Shown: positions 36,281 to 44,982 of the stretch, one piece after another
Position numbering within the stretch: position 1 is the stretch's first letter
Layout: each line of letters begins with the position of its first letter
From: an uncultured Spirochaetota bacterium
GTDB lineage: Bacteria; Spirochaetota; Spirochaetia; Treponematales; Rectinemataceae
DNA: 53,152 bases
Direction of reading: 5' to 3'
Assembly: GCA_903821875.1 (NCBI GenBank)
Contig: CAIJMU010000162.1
Coordinates: forward strand, 1-53,152
Program-made: the position numbers and the translations under genes
The notes under the pieces: model-generated
The model's input: only the letters and a program-made list of their open reading frames with translations
What the model was told of the DNA's origin: nothing
The model's database searches: none

Positions 36281-37735
36281 GTGATCCGCCCGACCAAGAG
36301 CGATTTCCTCAAGGCCGCCAAGCGCGGTTCTGTCATTCCTGTCGTCAAGGACGTCCGGGCCGACCGTCTTACGCCCATCGACGCATTCTATGCCCTGAAG
36401 GCTTCCTATCTCCTTGAATCGGCAGGAGGCGGAAGCTTCGGGCGATGGTCCTTCCTCGGGGTCGAACCGGTAGCGGGCCTCCGCATCGAAGGCCGACAGG
36501 TTAGCTGGAACGACGAGGACGGGGAGCGCTGCTTCAAGGCCCAGGATCCCTTCCGAGCGGTGGGCGACCTCATGGCTACGCGGCCCTGGGCGGGCCAGGG
36601 AGACCTCTCTCCCTTCCCGGGCGGCGCGGTGGGCTATCTGGGATACGATGCTGCACGGCTCTGGGAGCGGCTTCCCGATGTTAGGGGCAAACCTGGTCCC
36701 GAGGTACCGGATGGCCTCTTCATGATCACGCGCTACACCCTCATCTTCGACAGCCTGACCCATGGCCTCCGAATCGTCTGCAACCAGCGGATCGGAGATG
36801 ATCCTGAAGCCGATTTCCTCGCAGCCATCCGAGGCATCGAGGCCACCGAGGCGACCCTCCTCCGCGCCGATGAGGGCAGGGACCACAGCCGCTTTCCCCC
36901 CCGGATCGGCCCCATCGAGGCGGACATGGACCTTGCAGCCTTCACCAAGGGAGTGCTCGGCGCGAAGGCCCTCATCGAGGAGGGCGAAGCCATCCAGGTT
37001 GTCCTGTCCAGGAGCTTCAGCGCCACCCTCGAGGGTTCCCCCTTCGAGGTCTACCGCGCCCTGCGGAGCGTCAACCCCTCACCATATATGTTCTATCTCG
37101 ACTTCGGCGACTTCGTCCTCCTTGGCGCCTCGCCCGAGGTCATGGTGCGGGTCGAGGAGGGCAAGGCCATCGTCAGGCCCATCGCAGGTACGCGGCCGCG
37201 CGGAAAGGACCAGGCCGAGGACGCGAAGCGGGAGGCAGAGCTCATCGGGGACGAAAAGGAACGGGCCGAGCACCTCATGCTCATCGACCTGGCGCGGAAC
37301 GATCTCGGCCGCGTCGCGCAGGCCGGCAGCGTCTCGGTGGACCGCATGATGGAGGTCGAGCGCTACTCACACGTCATGCACCTGGTGTCGGAGGTTTCCT
37401 GCAAGCTGGCGCCCAACGTCGACCTCTTCGATGTGGTGCGCGCCACCTTTCCCGCCGGCACGGTCTCGGGCGCGCCCAAGATCAGGGCCATGGAAATCAT
37501 CGACGGTATAGAGAAAGAGCGCCGAGGGCCCTACGCGGGCCTGGTCGGCTACCTCTCCTACGCAGGGGGGCTCGATTCCTGCATCACCATCCGTTCGGCC
37601 CTCGTCAAGGACGGCAGGATCAGCGTCCGCGCCGGGGCAGGCATCGTCTACGACTCGGTGCCCGCAACCGAGTTCGAGGAGACGGCCGCCAAGGCCCAGG
37701 CCATCCTCACCGCGATCGGAAAGGCGGGATCCTGA
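36281..37735 (+). CDS. trpE: Anthranilate synthase component I
   Basis: 484 residues from GTG 36281, selected by AGGAGGG 3 bases upstream and because homology begins there. Motifs: the tryptophan-feedback LLES (in SYLLESAGGG), NPSPYMFYLDFGDFVLLGASPEVMVRVE, IAGTRPRG, GAPKIRAMEIIDGIE. It makes anthranilate from chorismate with the TrpG domain of the next gene. The LLES motif suggests normal allosteric inhibition by tryptophan. Confidence 0.95.
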   Translation: MIRPTKSDFLKAAKRGSVIPVVKDVRADRLTPIDAFYALKASYLLESAGGGSFGRWSFLGVEPVAGLRIEGRQVSWNDEDGERCFKAQDPFRAVGDLMATRPWAGQGDLSPFPGGAVGYLGYDAARLWERLPDVRGKPGPEVPDGLFMITRYTLIFDSLTHGLRIVCNQRIGDDPEADFLAAIRGIEATEATLLRADEGRDHSRFPPRIGPIEADMDLAAFTKGVLGAKALIEEGEAIQVVLSRSFSATLEGSPFEVYRALRSVNPSPYMFYLDFGDFVLLGASPEVMVRVEEGKAIVRPIAGTRPRGKDQAEDAKREAELIGDEKERAEHLMLIDLARNDLGRVAQAGSVSVDRMMEVERYSHVMHLVSEVSCKLAPNVDLFDVVRATFPAGTVSGAPKIRAMEIIDGIEKERRGPYAGLVGYLSYAGGLDSCITIRSALVKDGRISVRAGAGIVYDSVPATEFEETAAKAQAILTAIGKAGS

Positions 37736-37736
37736 A

Positions 37737-39353
37737 ATGACTCTCATAATTGACAACTACGACTCCTTCACCTTCAACCTTGCGCAGCTGTTCATGCGGC
37801 TCGGCGAGGAGGTGCGCGTCGTGCGCAACGACGAGGCGGAGCTCGACGATCCGGAAGCCCTCGACTTCGACCGCCTGGTCATCTCCCCCGGCCCCGGCAG
37901 GCCAGAGGCCGCAGGGAAATCGATGGCGCTCATCAGGCATTTTTCCGGGAAGAAACCGATCCTCGGGGTCTGCCTCGGACACCAGGCCATCGCTGCGGCC
38001 TTCGGCGGCACCATCGTGCGCGCCGGCCGCATCATGCACGGCAAGGCCGACGCGATCGAGCACGACGGGAAGACGATCTTCTCCGAGGCACCCAATCCCC
38101 TCCGCGTCATCCGCTACCACTCCCTGGCCATCGAGCGCGCGAGCCTCCCGTCCTGCCTCGAGGTCAGCGCTACCTCCCCCGACGGCGAGATCATGGCGGT
38201 CCGCCACCGCGAGCTCAGGATCGAGGGGCTCCAGTTCCACCCCGAGTCCATCGGCACCGAGGCCGGCGAGCGCCTCGTCCGCAACTTCCTGTCGGGCGTG
38301 CGCGAACTGCCCTCGGCCAAGTCCCTCCTCAAGCGCCTGAGTGCGAGGGAAAACCTCGGACGGGCGGAGGCCCGGAGCCTCATGGACCAGATCGCCGACG
38401 GCGGCATCACACAATCCCAGATCGGCGCCATCCTGGCCTCCATCACCCTGAAAGGCGCGACCATCGACGAGGTGACGGGCTTTGCCGAGGCCCTCCGCGA
38501 GCGCGCGGTGCCTCTGCCGCTTCCTGCCGGGATGCGCACCGTAGACAACTGTGGCACGGGCGGCGATTCCTCGGGCACCTTCAACATCTCGACGACGGCC
38601 GCCTTTGTCGTGGCTGGCTCCGGAGCGAAGGTCGCCAAACACGGAAACCGATCAATTACCTCGAAATCGGGATCGGCGGACGTCCTCGAGGCCCTCGGTA
38701 TTCCGACCTCCCTTTCTCCCGCCCGGGCTGTCAAAGCCATCGAGGAAGCGGGCATGGCCTTCCTCTTTGCGCCGGCCTACCACCCTGCCTTCAGGAATAT
38801 CATGGGTCCCCGCCGCGAGCTCGGATTCCGCACCGTCTTCAACATGATGGGTCCCCTCCTCAACCCGGCGCGCGCAACCTCGCAGGTCATCGGCGTCTAC
38901 TCCGCCGAGCTCACCGAAACTGTCGCAAAGATCCTCGACAACCTGGGCTCGGAGCATGCCCTGGTCGTCCACGGCCTCGAGGGCATCGACGAAATCAGCC
39001 TGGTTGGAAAGACCCGGATCACCGAGCTCCGTGGGGGCTGGATGCGGACCTTCGAGTTCGACCCGGCCGACTACGGCTTCGAAGCCTGTTCGGCAGCCGA
39101 CCTCAAGGGCGGGAACGCCGCGCAGAACGCGGAGATCACGCTGCGGGTGCTGTCCGGTGAGCCCGGTCCCAAGCGGGATGTCGTCATTGTCAATGCAGCT
39201 GCCGCCATCCTCGCCGCCGACCTCGCCGCCGACTTCCCTGCAGCGATCGAGACCGCTCGGTGCTCCCTCGACAGCGGGAAGGCGATGGCGGTACTCGAGG
39301 CCCTCCGTGCCTTCGCCCGGGAGGACAGTGGGCCGACAGGCACAAAGACCTGA
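37737..39353 (+). CDS. trpGD: Fused anthranilate synthase glutaminase and anthranilate phosphoribosyltransferase
   Basis: 538 residues. Residues 1-190 are the class I glutaminase with nucleophile C79 in GVCLGHQAIA and the HPES dyad near 168. Residues 195-538 are TrpD, with the glycine-rich PRPP site DNCGTGGDSSGTFNIST and KHGNRS. The fusion is the same as in enteric bacteria and supplies both steps 1b and 2 of tryptophan synthesis. It starts one base after the trpE stop. Confidence 0.95.
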   Translation: MTLIIDNYDSFTFNLAQLFMRLGEEVRVVRNDEAELDDPEALDFDRLVISPGPGRPEAAGKSMALIRHFSGKKPILGVCLGHQAIAAAFGGTIVRAGRIMHGKADAIEHDGKTIFSEAPNPLRVIRYHSLAIERASLPSCLEVSATSPDGEIMAVRHRELRIEGLQFHPESIGTEAGERLVRNFLSGVRELPSAKSLLKRLSARENLGRAEARSLMDQIADGGITQSQIGAILASITLKGATIDEVTGFAEALRERAVPLPLPAGMRTVDNCGTGGDSSGTFNISTTAAFVVAGSGAKVAKHGNRSITSKSGSADVLEALGIPTSLSPARAVKAIEEAGMAFLFAPAYHPAFRNIMGPRRELGFRTVFNMMGPLLNPARATSQVIGVYSAELTETVAKILDNLGSEHALVVHGLEGIDEISLVGKTRITELRGGWMRTFEFDPADYGFEACSAADLKGGNAAQNAEITLRVLSGEPGPKRDVVIVNAAAAILAADLAADFPAAIETARCSLDSGKAMAVLEALRAFAREDSGPTGTKT

Positions 39354-39354
39354 C

Positions 39355-40158
39355 ATGGGCATACTCGAGACGATCTGCGAGGCGCGGCTCGCCGATGTCG
39401 AGCTAGCCCGCGCCGAAAGGCCCCTTTCCTCTTTTTTCCGAGAGGCCTCCGCGCCCAGGGGGGCCTTCGCAAAGGCCTCTGCACCCTTCCTGATAGCCGA
39501 GTGCAAGCGAGCCTCGCCCTCGCGCGGGCTCATGGTACGCGACTACGATCCGGCTGCTCTCGCCCTGGCCTATGAAGCCGGCGGCGCAGGCCTGATCTCG
39601 GTCCTCACCGAGGAGCGGCACTTCCAGGGAAGATCAGGGCACCTGGTTGCCGTGCGAGAGGCAGTGGGCCTCCCCGTGCTCCGGAAGGACTTCATGGTCG
39701 ACACCTATCAGCTGCGCGAAAGCTGGGCCATGGGAGCCGACGCCATACTCCTTATAGTTGCAGCAATCGACCGGGTCCTCCTCCTCGAACTGGCGGCCGG
39801 CGCCAGGGAGCTGGGCTTGTCGATCCTCGTCGAAGTCAAGGAGTCCGGCGAAATCGAGACAGCCCTCGCCGCAGCCCCCGATGCTGTCGGCGTCAACGCC
39901 CGGGACCTCCGCGACTTCAGCGTGGACAGAGGAAAGTCAGCCCAGCTGGCCCGCGAGCTGGCAGCCCAGGCGCCTCCGGGACTTGCCCTCGTAGCGGAAT
40001 CCGGCATGAGGGAACCCTCCGACGCCGCAGCCCTCCGCCTGGCCGGCTATGACGGCTTCCTGGTCGGAGAAGCCCTCGCGACCTCGGAGCGACCGGAGGA
40101 GATGGCCCGGGCCTTTGTAGACGCCATCGCCGCGGCCATCAGGCAGGCGCGTCCATAG
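39355..40158 (+). CDS. trpC: Indole-3-glycerol phosphate synthase
   Basis: 267 residues, normal for a stand-alone TrpC barrel. Conserved: IAECKRASPSRG, ISVLTEERHFQG, VLRKDFMVD, LVEVKESGE, GVNARDLRDF and VAESGM. It closes the indole ring from CdRP. It begins one base after the trpGD stop and shares its last base with the trpF start. Confidence 0.95.
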   Translation: MGILETICEARLADVELARAERPLSSFFREASAPRGAFAKASAPFLIAECKRASPSRGLMVRDYDPAALALAYEAGGAGLISVLTEERHFQGRSGHLVAVREAVGLPVLRKDFMVDTYQLRESWAMGADAILLIVAAIDRVLLLELAAGARELGLSILVEVKESGEIETALAAAPDAVGVNARDLRDFSVDRGKSAQLARELAAQAPPGLALVAESGMREPSDAAALRLAGYDGFLVGEALATSERPEEMARAFVDAIAAAIRQARP

Positions 40159-40850
40159 TGAGACCACTTGTTAAGATCTGCGGCCTGACCCGGCTCGGGG
40201 ACGCGCTGCTCGCCCTCGAACTCGGAGCCGATGAGCTTGGCTTCGTGCTTGCCCCCTCGCCACGGCGCATCGAACCCGGACTCGTCAAGTCAATCCTCGA
40301 GGCGCTGCGCGCCTCGGGGAAGCCCTTCCGCGCCATCGGCGTCTTTGTCAACGAAGCACCCACAGCCATGCGCGACATCCTGGCCTTCACCGGCCTCGAC
40401 GCGGCGCAGATCCACGGTGACGAGGACGCAGCAGCCTGCTCGGCCTTTGACTTCCCCTGGTACCGAGCCCTCCGGCCAGGCGCCGCTGGAAGGGCTGCCC
40501 TCGAGGCTGCTGCCTGGACCTGCCCCCGCATCCTGGCTGATGCTGCGGTCAAGGGCAGCTACGGCGGTACCGGAACCACCCTCGCCCTTCCCCTGGCCCT
40601 CGCGGCACGGGACGAGACGAGGACCGCAGGGAAGGAGTTCTTCCTGGCCGGTGGCCTCGGACCAGCCAATGTGGCAGGAATCCTCGCTGCCCTGCGACCC
40701 GACGGCATCGACGGCATCGACGCCTCGAGCAGCCTCGAGGAGGCGCCGGGGATAAAATCCCCGGCCCTTATCAGGGCATATTTCTCTGAAATCGCAAAAG
40801 CACAGTACGGCCAATCGGAAGGAAAGGAGCCAGGTTATGCGGCACGATGA
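40158..40850 (+). CDS. trpF: Phosphoribosylanthranilate isomerase
   Basis: 230 residues from GTG 40158, overlapping the trpC stop (TAGTG). KICGLTR holds the catalytic Cys, and FVLAPSPRRI, IQIHGDE-type and FLAGGLGPANV motifs follow. The C-terminus (after AYFSEIAKAQ) extends about 14 residues over the start of trpB. Confidence 0.93.
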   Translation: MRPLVKICGLTRLGDALLALELGADELGFVLAPSPRRIEPGLVKSILEALRASGKPFRAIGVFVNEAPTAMRDILAFTGLDAAQIHGDEDAAACSAFDFPWYRALRPGAAGRAALEAAAWTCPRILADAAVKGSYGGTGTTLALPLALAARDETRTAGKEFFLAGGLGPANVAGILAALRPDGIDGIDASSSLEEAPGIKSPALIRAYFSEIAKAQYGQSEGKEPGYAAR

Positions 40851-42117
40851 ACGGTATTTCGGTGACTTTGGAGGCAGGTACATTCCCGAGGTGCTCCGGC
40901 CTGCCTTCGAGGAACTCGAGGCTGTCTGGAATTCCGCGAAGGTCGACCCCGCCTTTGCCGCCGAGCTCAAGCGCCTGTCCTCCTCCTGGGTCGGGCGCCC
41001 AACGCCGCTCCACTTTGCGCAGCGCCTCAGCGCGGAACTCGGCGGTAGGAGGCTCTACCTAAAGCTCGAGGGCCTCGCGCACACCGGCGCGCACAAGATC
41101 AACAACGCCCTCGGGCAGGCACTTCTGGCGAAGCGCATGGGCAAGCGACGGCTCATCGCCGAAACCGGAGCGGGCCAGCACGGCTTGGCTACTGCGGCTT
41201 CGGCCGCCCTCCTCGGACTCGAGTGCGAGGTATTCATGGGCGAGATCGACATGGCCCGCCAGCAGCCCAACGTATTTGGCATGAGGATGTACGGAGCCAG
41301 CGTGACGGCGGTGAAGGAGGGGACGCGCACCCTGACCGACGCCGTGAACGCAGCGATGAAAAACTGGACCGAGCGCGTTTCGGACACGCACTATGTCCTG
41401 GGTTCTGCCCTCGGGCCCCACCCCTATCCCACGATCGTACGCGAGTTCCAGTCCCTCATCGGCAGCGAACTCAAGTCACAGATCATGGATGCTGAGGGTC
41501 GCCTGCCCGACAGGATCTATGCCTGCGTGGGTGGCGGCTCGAATTCGATCGGAACCTTCTCTGCCTTTCTCGGCGACAGCGTCGAACTCGTCGGCGCAGA
41601 GGCCGGAGGCAGGGGCCCCGCCCCAGGCGACAATGCGGCGCGCGTGGCGGGAACGGGCCGCGTAGGGATTGCCCAGTCCTACAAGTCCCTCTTCCTCCAG
41701 GATGACAATGGCTCCCTCCTGGCCACCCACTCAGTGAGCGCTGGCCTCGACTACGCCGGCCTCGGACCCCAGCTGGCCCATCTGGCAGCAACCGGGCGGG
41801 TCCGCTTCGAGGCAGTGCTGGACGATGATGCCCTCAAGGCTGTCGCCCGCTGCGCTCGCTTCGAAGGCTTCATGCCAGCCCTGGAATCGGCCCATGCCGT
41901 AGCCCTCGCACTGAAGGAGGCGCCTGCCATGCCGGTCGACTCCATCATAGTCGTGACCATCTCCGGACGCGGAGACAAGGACCTCTTCATCACTGCGCCC
42001 CACTTTGACCGTGAGGCCTGGCTTGCCTTCCTCGAGGCCGAAGTCACGCGGCTCCGCGGGGAGGCCGCGCGGCAAGACAAGGAGGCCGCGCGGCAAGACA
42101 AGGAGGCCGCGCGATGA
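40837..42117 (+). CDS. trpB: Tryptophan synthase beta chain
   Basis: 426 residues. PLP lysine K87 in HTGAHKINN, ETGAGQHG, and CVGGGSNSIG are all present. The enzyme condenses indole with serine. The family normally ends at about 400 residues; here a charged tail made of EAARQDK repeated 2.6 times follows, encoded by 21-bp tandem repeats. It overlaps trpA by 4 bases. Confidence 0.95.
   Translation: MRHDERYFGDFGGRYIPEVLRPAFEELEAVWNSAKVDPAFAAELKRLSSSWVGRPTPLHFAQRLSAELGGRRLYLKLEGLAHTGAHKINNALGQALLAKRMGKRRLIAETGAGQHGLATAASAALLGLECEVFMGEIDMARQQPNVFGMRMYGASVTAVKEGTRTLTDAVNAAMKNWTERVSDTHYVLGSALGPHPYPTIVREFQSLIGSELKSQIMDAEGRLPDRIYACVGGGSNSIGTFSAFLGDSVELVGAEAGGRGPAPGDNAARVAGTGRVGIAQSYKSLFLQDDNGSLLATHSVSAGLDYAGLGPQLAHLAATGRVRFEAVLDDDALKAVARCARFEGFMPALESAHAVALALKEAPAMPVDSIIVVTISGRGDKDLFITAPHFDREAWLAFLEAEVTRLRGEAARQDKEAARQDKEAAR
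42061..42114 (+). repeat. trpB: 21-bp tandem repeat coding for the TrpB tail
   Basis: GAGGCCGCGCGGCAAGACAA plus G occurs at 42061-42081 and 42082-42102, with a 12-base partial copy up to the stop codon. The repeat is in frame (EAARQDK) and runs into the trpA start codon. Confidence 0.9.
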
Positions 42118-42923
42118 GCGGAATTGACAGGATCACGGGACGTTTCGAAGAACTGCACGGCCGTGTCGGCCTCATGACCCATGCCGTCGTCGGCTACCCC
42201 GACCTTCGCAGCTCCGCCCGCATCTTCTCTTCGATGGCCAGCTCTGGCGCCTCCTTCATCGAAGCCCAGCTGCCCTTTTCCGACCCGACGGCGGACGGAC
42301 CCTCCATCGTGCAGGCCAACCACGCGGCCCTTCGCGCGGGAACCACGACCTTTTCCAGCCTGGACCTCCTGTCCTCGCTCAGGAAGGAAACAACTATACC
42401 CATTTTGATCATGAGCTACCTCAACCCCCTCCTCGCCTTCGGAATCGACGCCATCCTCGACCGGGCAGCCAGGGATGGCCTCGACGGCTTCATCGTGCCC
42501 GACTACCCCGATGACGAGAGCGAGCTCGATCTCGAAGCGAAGTGCGCCGCGCGCGGACTGGCCCTCGTCCCCCTCATCGCGCCTGCGACGACCCTCATCC
42601 GGGCCAGGGCACTGGCAGAGGCGAGCGCATCGCCTTTCATCTACGCGGTCATGCGGCTCGGGGTCACTGGCAGGAAAACCGAACTTGCCGAAGAGGCCCT
42701 TTCGCGGCTAGGTGCGCTCAGGGATGTGACGGGCCGACGGGTGGCAGCGGGTTTTGGCATACGGGAAAGAAGCCAGGTCGAGGCGCTCGCGCTCAGGGCC
42801 GACTGCGCGATCGTGGGCTCAGCCCTCATCGACGCCATCGGCGAAGCCCTGGCCAAAGGACTGGACCCGGCTGCGGCAGTCGGAGCGAAGGTTAGTGACC
42901 TCGTGGGGGCGCAGGTCTCCTGA
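42114..42923 (+). CDS. trpA: Tryptophan synthase alpha chain
   Basis: 269 residues. Catalytic Glu is E50 in FIEAQLPFSDP and catalytic Asp is D61 in TADGP. FIVPDYP and LGVTG are conserved. The usual ELGxPFSDP reads EAQLPFSDP here, a mild variant. It releases indole to TrpB. Last gene of the trp operon, followed by a strong GC hairpin. Confidence 0.93.
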   Translation: MSGIDRITGRFEELHGRVGLMTHAVVGYPDLRSSARIFSSMASSGASFIEAQLPFSDPTADGPSIVQANHAALRAGTTTFSSLDLLSSLRKETTIPILIMSYLNPLLAFGIDAILDRAARDGLDGFIVPDYPDDESELDLEAKCAARGLALVPLIAPATTLIRARALAEASASPFIYAVMRLGVTGRKTELAEEALSRLGALRDVTGRRVAAGFGIRERSQVEALALRADCAIVGSALIDAIGEALAKGLDPAAAVGAKVSDLVGAQVS

Positions 42924-42927
42924 GACC

Positions 42928-42953
42928 GCGCCGCCAACCTGGAGAGGCGGCGC
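42928..42953. terminator. Bidirectional GC hairpin between trpA and the dehydrogenase gene
   Basis: GCGCCGCC at 42928-42935 pairs perfectly with GGCGGCGC at 42946-42953 (10-base loop). It is the only structure in the 48-base gap between two convergent genes. No T-run on either side. Confidence 0.5.
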
Positions 42954-42971
42954 CTGCCGGGCGCCACCCGC

Positions 42972-43937
42972 TCAGGCCCTGTATCCCGAGTCGAAGTCCA
43001 CGAGGCCCTCGAAGGGGCCATCGGGAAGGGCCCGGATGTTGCGGCAGGCCATCGCGATGATCCGGTCGTGGGTTTCCCGGAGGTGGTACCAACCGGAAAC
43101 GTGGGGAGTTATAACGATGTTTTTTTCGCCCCAGAGTGGGTGCCCCCTCGGCAGCGGCTCGGGGTCGGTTACGTCGAGCCCGGCTCCGGCCACCCTGCCC
43201 TCCCGCAGGGCGACCAGGAGGGCATCCTGGTCGAGGGCCGTCCCCCGACCCACGTTAAGCAGGTACGAACCCTGTTTCATCAGCATTAAGCGCTTTTTGT
43301 CCATGATGTGGATCGTGTCCCCGGTCTCCGGAAGGCAGAGCGCGACGACATCGGCCTCGGGCAGCAAGGCTTCGAGCGATGACGCGGCGAAAACCGCTTC
43401 TACACCTGCAGGTGCCGGGCCGGGACGCCGTCGTATGCCGCTCACCTGCGCCCCCATTGCGGCGCAGAGGCGCGCAAAGCAGCCACCGATGTCACCGAGC
43501 CCCACCACGAGGACCCTCGCGCCTTTGAGCGAACGGACCTCGCCCCTGTCGATCCAGAGCGCTTCCCCCTGGTCGTCGCGGTATTCGTGGAGGCGCTTCA
43601 TGAGGCCTAGAAGCGTTGCCAGCATATGTTCCGAGATGGCCGGCCCATAGGAGCCGCTGGCGCAGCAGAGCACCGCGGCCGGCAGCTGCTGTCGCAGCCC
43701 CAGGTACTCCTTCGCAACGCCGGCCGTGTTGAGCTGGATGAGGCGCGGAGAGCCCAGGAGTGGCAGCTGGTTCCCAAGGATGTTGCCTACGATGATGTCC
43801 GCGCTGGTGATTTCATCGGGCGCAAGCTCGGTGGCTTTTGCGTAGACGATCCGCGCCTCGGGTGCTGCCTCCAGAAGCATGCGTCGGTGTTCGACGGCTG
43901 CGGGCATGGTGACAAGGATGTTCATGGGATTAGTCAT
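42972..43937 (-). CDS. D-2-hydroxyacid dehydrogenase family protein
   Basis: 321 residues. NAD-binding VLVVGLGDIGGCFA, catalytic Arg in LLNVGRGTALDQDAL, Glu in DVTDPEPLP and His in ITPHVSGW are all present, so it should be an active oxidoreductase of the SerA/hydroxypyruvate reductase fold. The N-terminal substrate domain is divergent. No neighbour reveals the substrate. Confidence 0.85.
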   Translation of the reverse strand: MTNPMNILVTMPAAVEHRRMLLEAAPEARIVYAKATELAPDEITSADIIVGNILGNQLPLLGSPRLIQLNTAGVAKEYLGLRQQLPAAVLCCASGSYGPAISEHMLATLLGLMKRLHEYRDDQGEALWIDRGEVRSLKGARVLVVGLGDIGGCFARLCAAMGAQVSGIRRRPGPAPAGVEAVFAASSLEALLPEADVVALCLPETGDTIHIMDKKRLMLMKQGSYLLNVGRGTALDQDALLVALREGRVAGAGLDVTDPEPLPRGHPLWGEKNIVITPHVSGWYHLRETHDRIIAMACRNIRALPDGPFEGLVDFDSGYRA

Positions 43938-44045
43938 ACGCTGCTCCAGTGTGGATTCTTGACCTTGGCAAGGGTCATTTTCGGACTGTTCGGCTTGTCG
44001 GGGAGGGTCAGGGCAAGGAGGCCATGTTCGAGAAGGGGCTGCAAT

Positions 44046-44222
44046 TCAAAAACCGGTGATGAGCAAATCGAGGAGGTCCTCAGGACTCCTGCCCTTGCGC
44101 TTGGCCAAACCCCGGAGCCGCGATTCGATAGATGGCGAGAGGTAGTGGGGGATTATCATGTCCTCGGTCTACGTATAAAAGTGCCCCTGTTCGGCATTGG
44201 AGAAGTCATAGCGGTCTTTCAT
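44046..44222 (-). pseudogene. CopG-family antitoxin with an in-frame stop
   Basis: The frame reads MKDRYDFSNAEQGHFYT, then TAG, then TEDMIIPHYLSPSIESRLRGLAKRKGRSPEDLLDLLI. That is the whole of a common small CopG antitoxin (MKxxYDFSxxEQGKFYxPxExIxxPIYL). A restart at ATG 44159 could give the 37-residue DNA-binding half. No cognate toxin gene is adjacent. Amber suppression is not indicated; decay is the simpler view. Confidence 0.7.
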
Positions 44223-44233
44223 GACGGTCCGGT

Positions 44234-44458
44234 TCAAGCGGCGAAGCGCCTGATTTCCACTTCCGCGCCGCTGGCGAAGGCGGCGTTTGCCATCACCAAT
44301 ACGGCTTTTGTCGTTTCGTCATCGAGGATGTATTCGCCACAGAGGTCGCAGACCCGGGCAGGAACCCCTTTGATGATGACGGATGCCTCACCGCGTGAAA
44401 GCATCACGGTGACGACTCCGATTTCATAAAGGCCCTCTTTGCAGATCAGACAGTTCAT
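44234..44458 (-). CDS. YgiT-type zinc-finger antitoxin
   Basis: 74 residues with two CxxC pairs (MNCLIC and VCDLCGE), the MqsA/YgiT N-terminal zinc domain; the C-terminal helix-turn-helix of full MqsA is absent, as is usual in this short family. Its ATG overlaps the stop of the DUF4258 toxin (ATGA). It likely neutralises that toxin. Confidence 0.82.
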   Translation of the reverse strand: MNCLICKEGLYEIGVVTVMLSRGEASVIIKGVPARVCDLCGEYILDDETTKAVLVMANAAFASGAEVEIRRFAA

Positions 44459-44742
44459 GACTTGTGCCTCCGCGAAGTAAACGTGACATCCCATTCGGCC
44501 AAATCCGGCTTGTTTACAGTGATGACGAAATACTCAACATCGTCTCCCGTTCCCAGCCTTGAATATACCACATGGAGTAGGCTATTTGCAGTCATTCCTA
44601 TGGCGAGGAAACTTGGGAGAGGTTTGTCTTCAGGGTATTCCCGGATAACCCTTCCGCGTAGCAGCACGTCCTCTACTTCTGAAGCTTGGATATTTCGTTC
44701 AGCCATTCTGAGCACTGAATGTCGAGTGTAGCCTGTTTTCAT
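44455..44742 (-). CDS. DUF4258 toxin-like protein
   Basis: 95 residues beginning MKTGYTRHSVLRMAERNIQASEVEDVLLRG, a DUF4258 domain, frequently found as an RNase-like toxin with YgiT partners. GGAGGAAGGGG lies about 10 bases before the ATG. The toxin-first order is usual for this class. Confidence 0.8.
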   Translation of the reverse strand: MKTGYTRHSVLRMAERNIQASEVEDVLLRGRVIREYPEDKPLPSFLAIGMTANSLLHVVYSRLGTGDDVEYFVITVNKPDLAEWDVTFTSRRHKS

Positions 44743-44982
44743 GGTGCCGCTTTCCCCTTCCTCCCTACCCTTTACCCCTCCGTCGCCCCCGCCGTCAACC
44801 ATGTGGGGAAGAACCCCCTTTTTTTCGGCAAAAGTGGGTTCCTCCCCCGCGAGCCACGGCTCGCGCCGCCCCTCCTCCTCTAAAACGTCGTACAGGGGCT
44901 CCGCCCCTGTACCCCGCCGCACATGCTGGCTGTCGCAGTGCTTCGGAGACACGCGCGCTGCGCGCGGCGACGGGTTGGGCTT
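44743..44982. other. Hairpin-rich intergenic stretch
   Basis: No gene is seen. It contains a run of T near 44820 (CTTTTTTTCGG), CGCGAGCC/GGCTCGCG near 44847, TACAGGGGC-TCC-GCCCCTGTA near 44892-44912 and a GCGCGC palindrome near 44955. The packing of several stems in 240 bases looks like a mosaic of dispersed hairpin repeats. Confidence 0.55.

Noticed and set aside
36241-36281. Trp attenuator with leader peptide
   Set aside because: The predicted leader is about 33 bases, with no small frame rich in TGG codons and no alternative hairpins.
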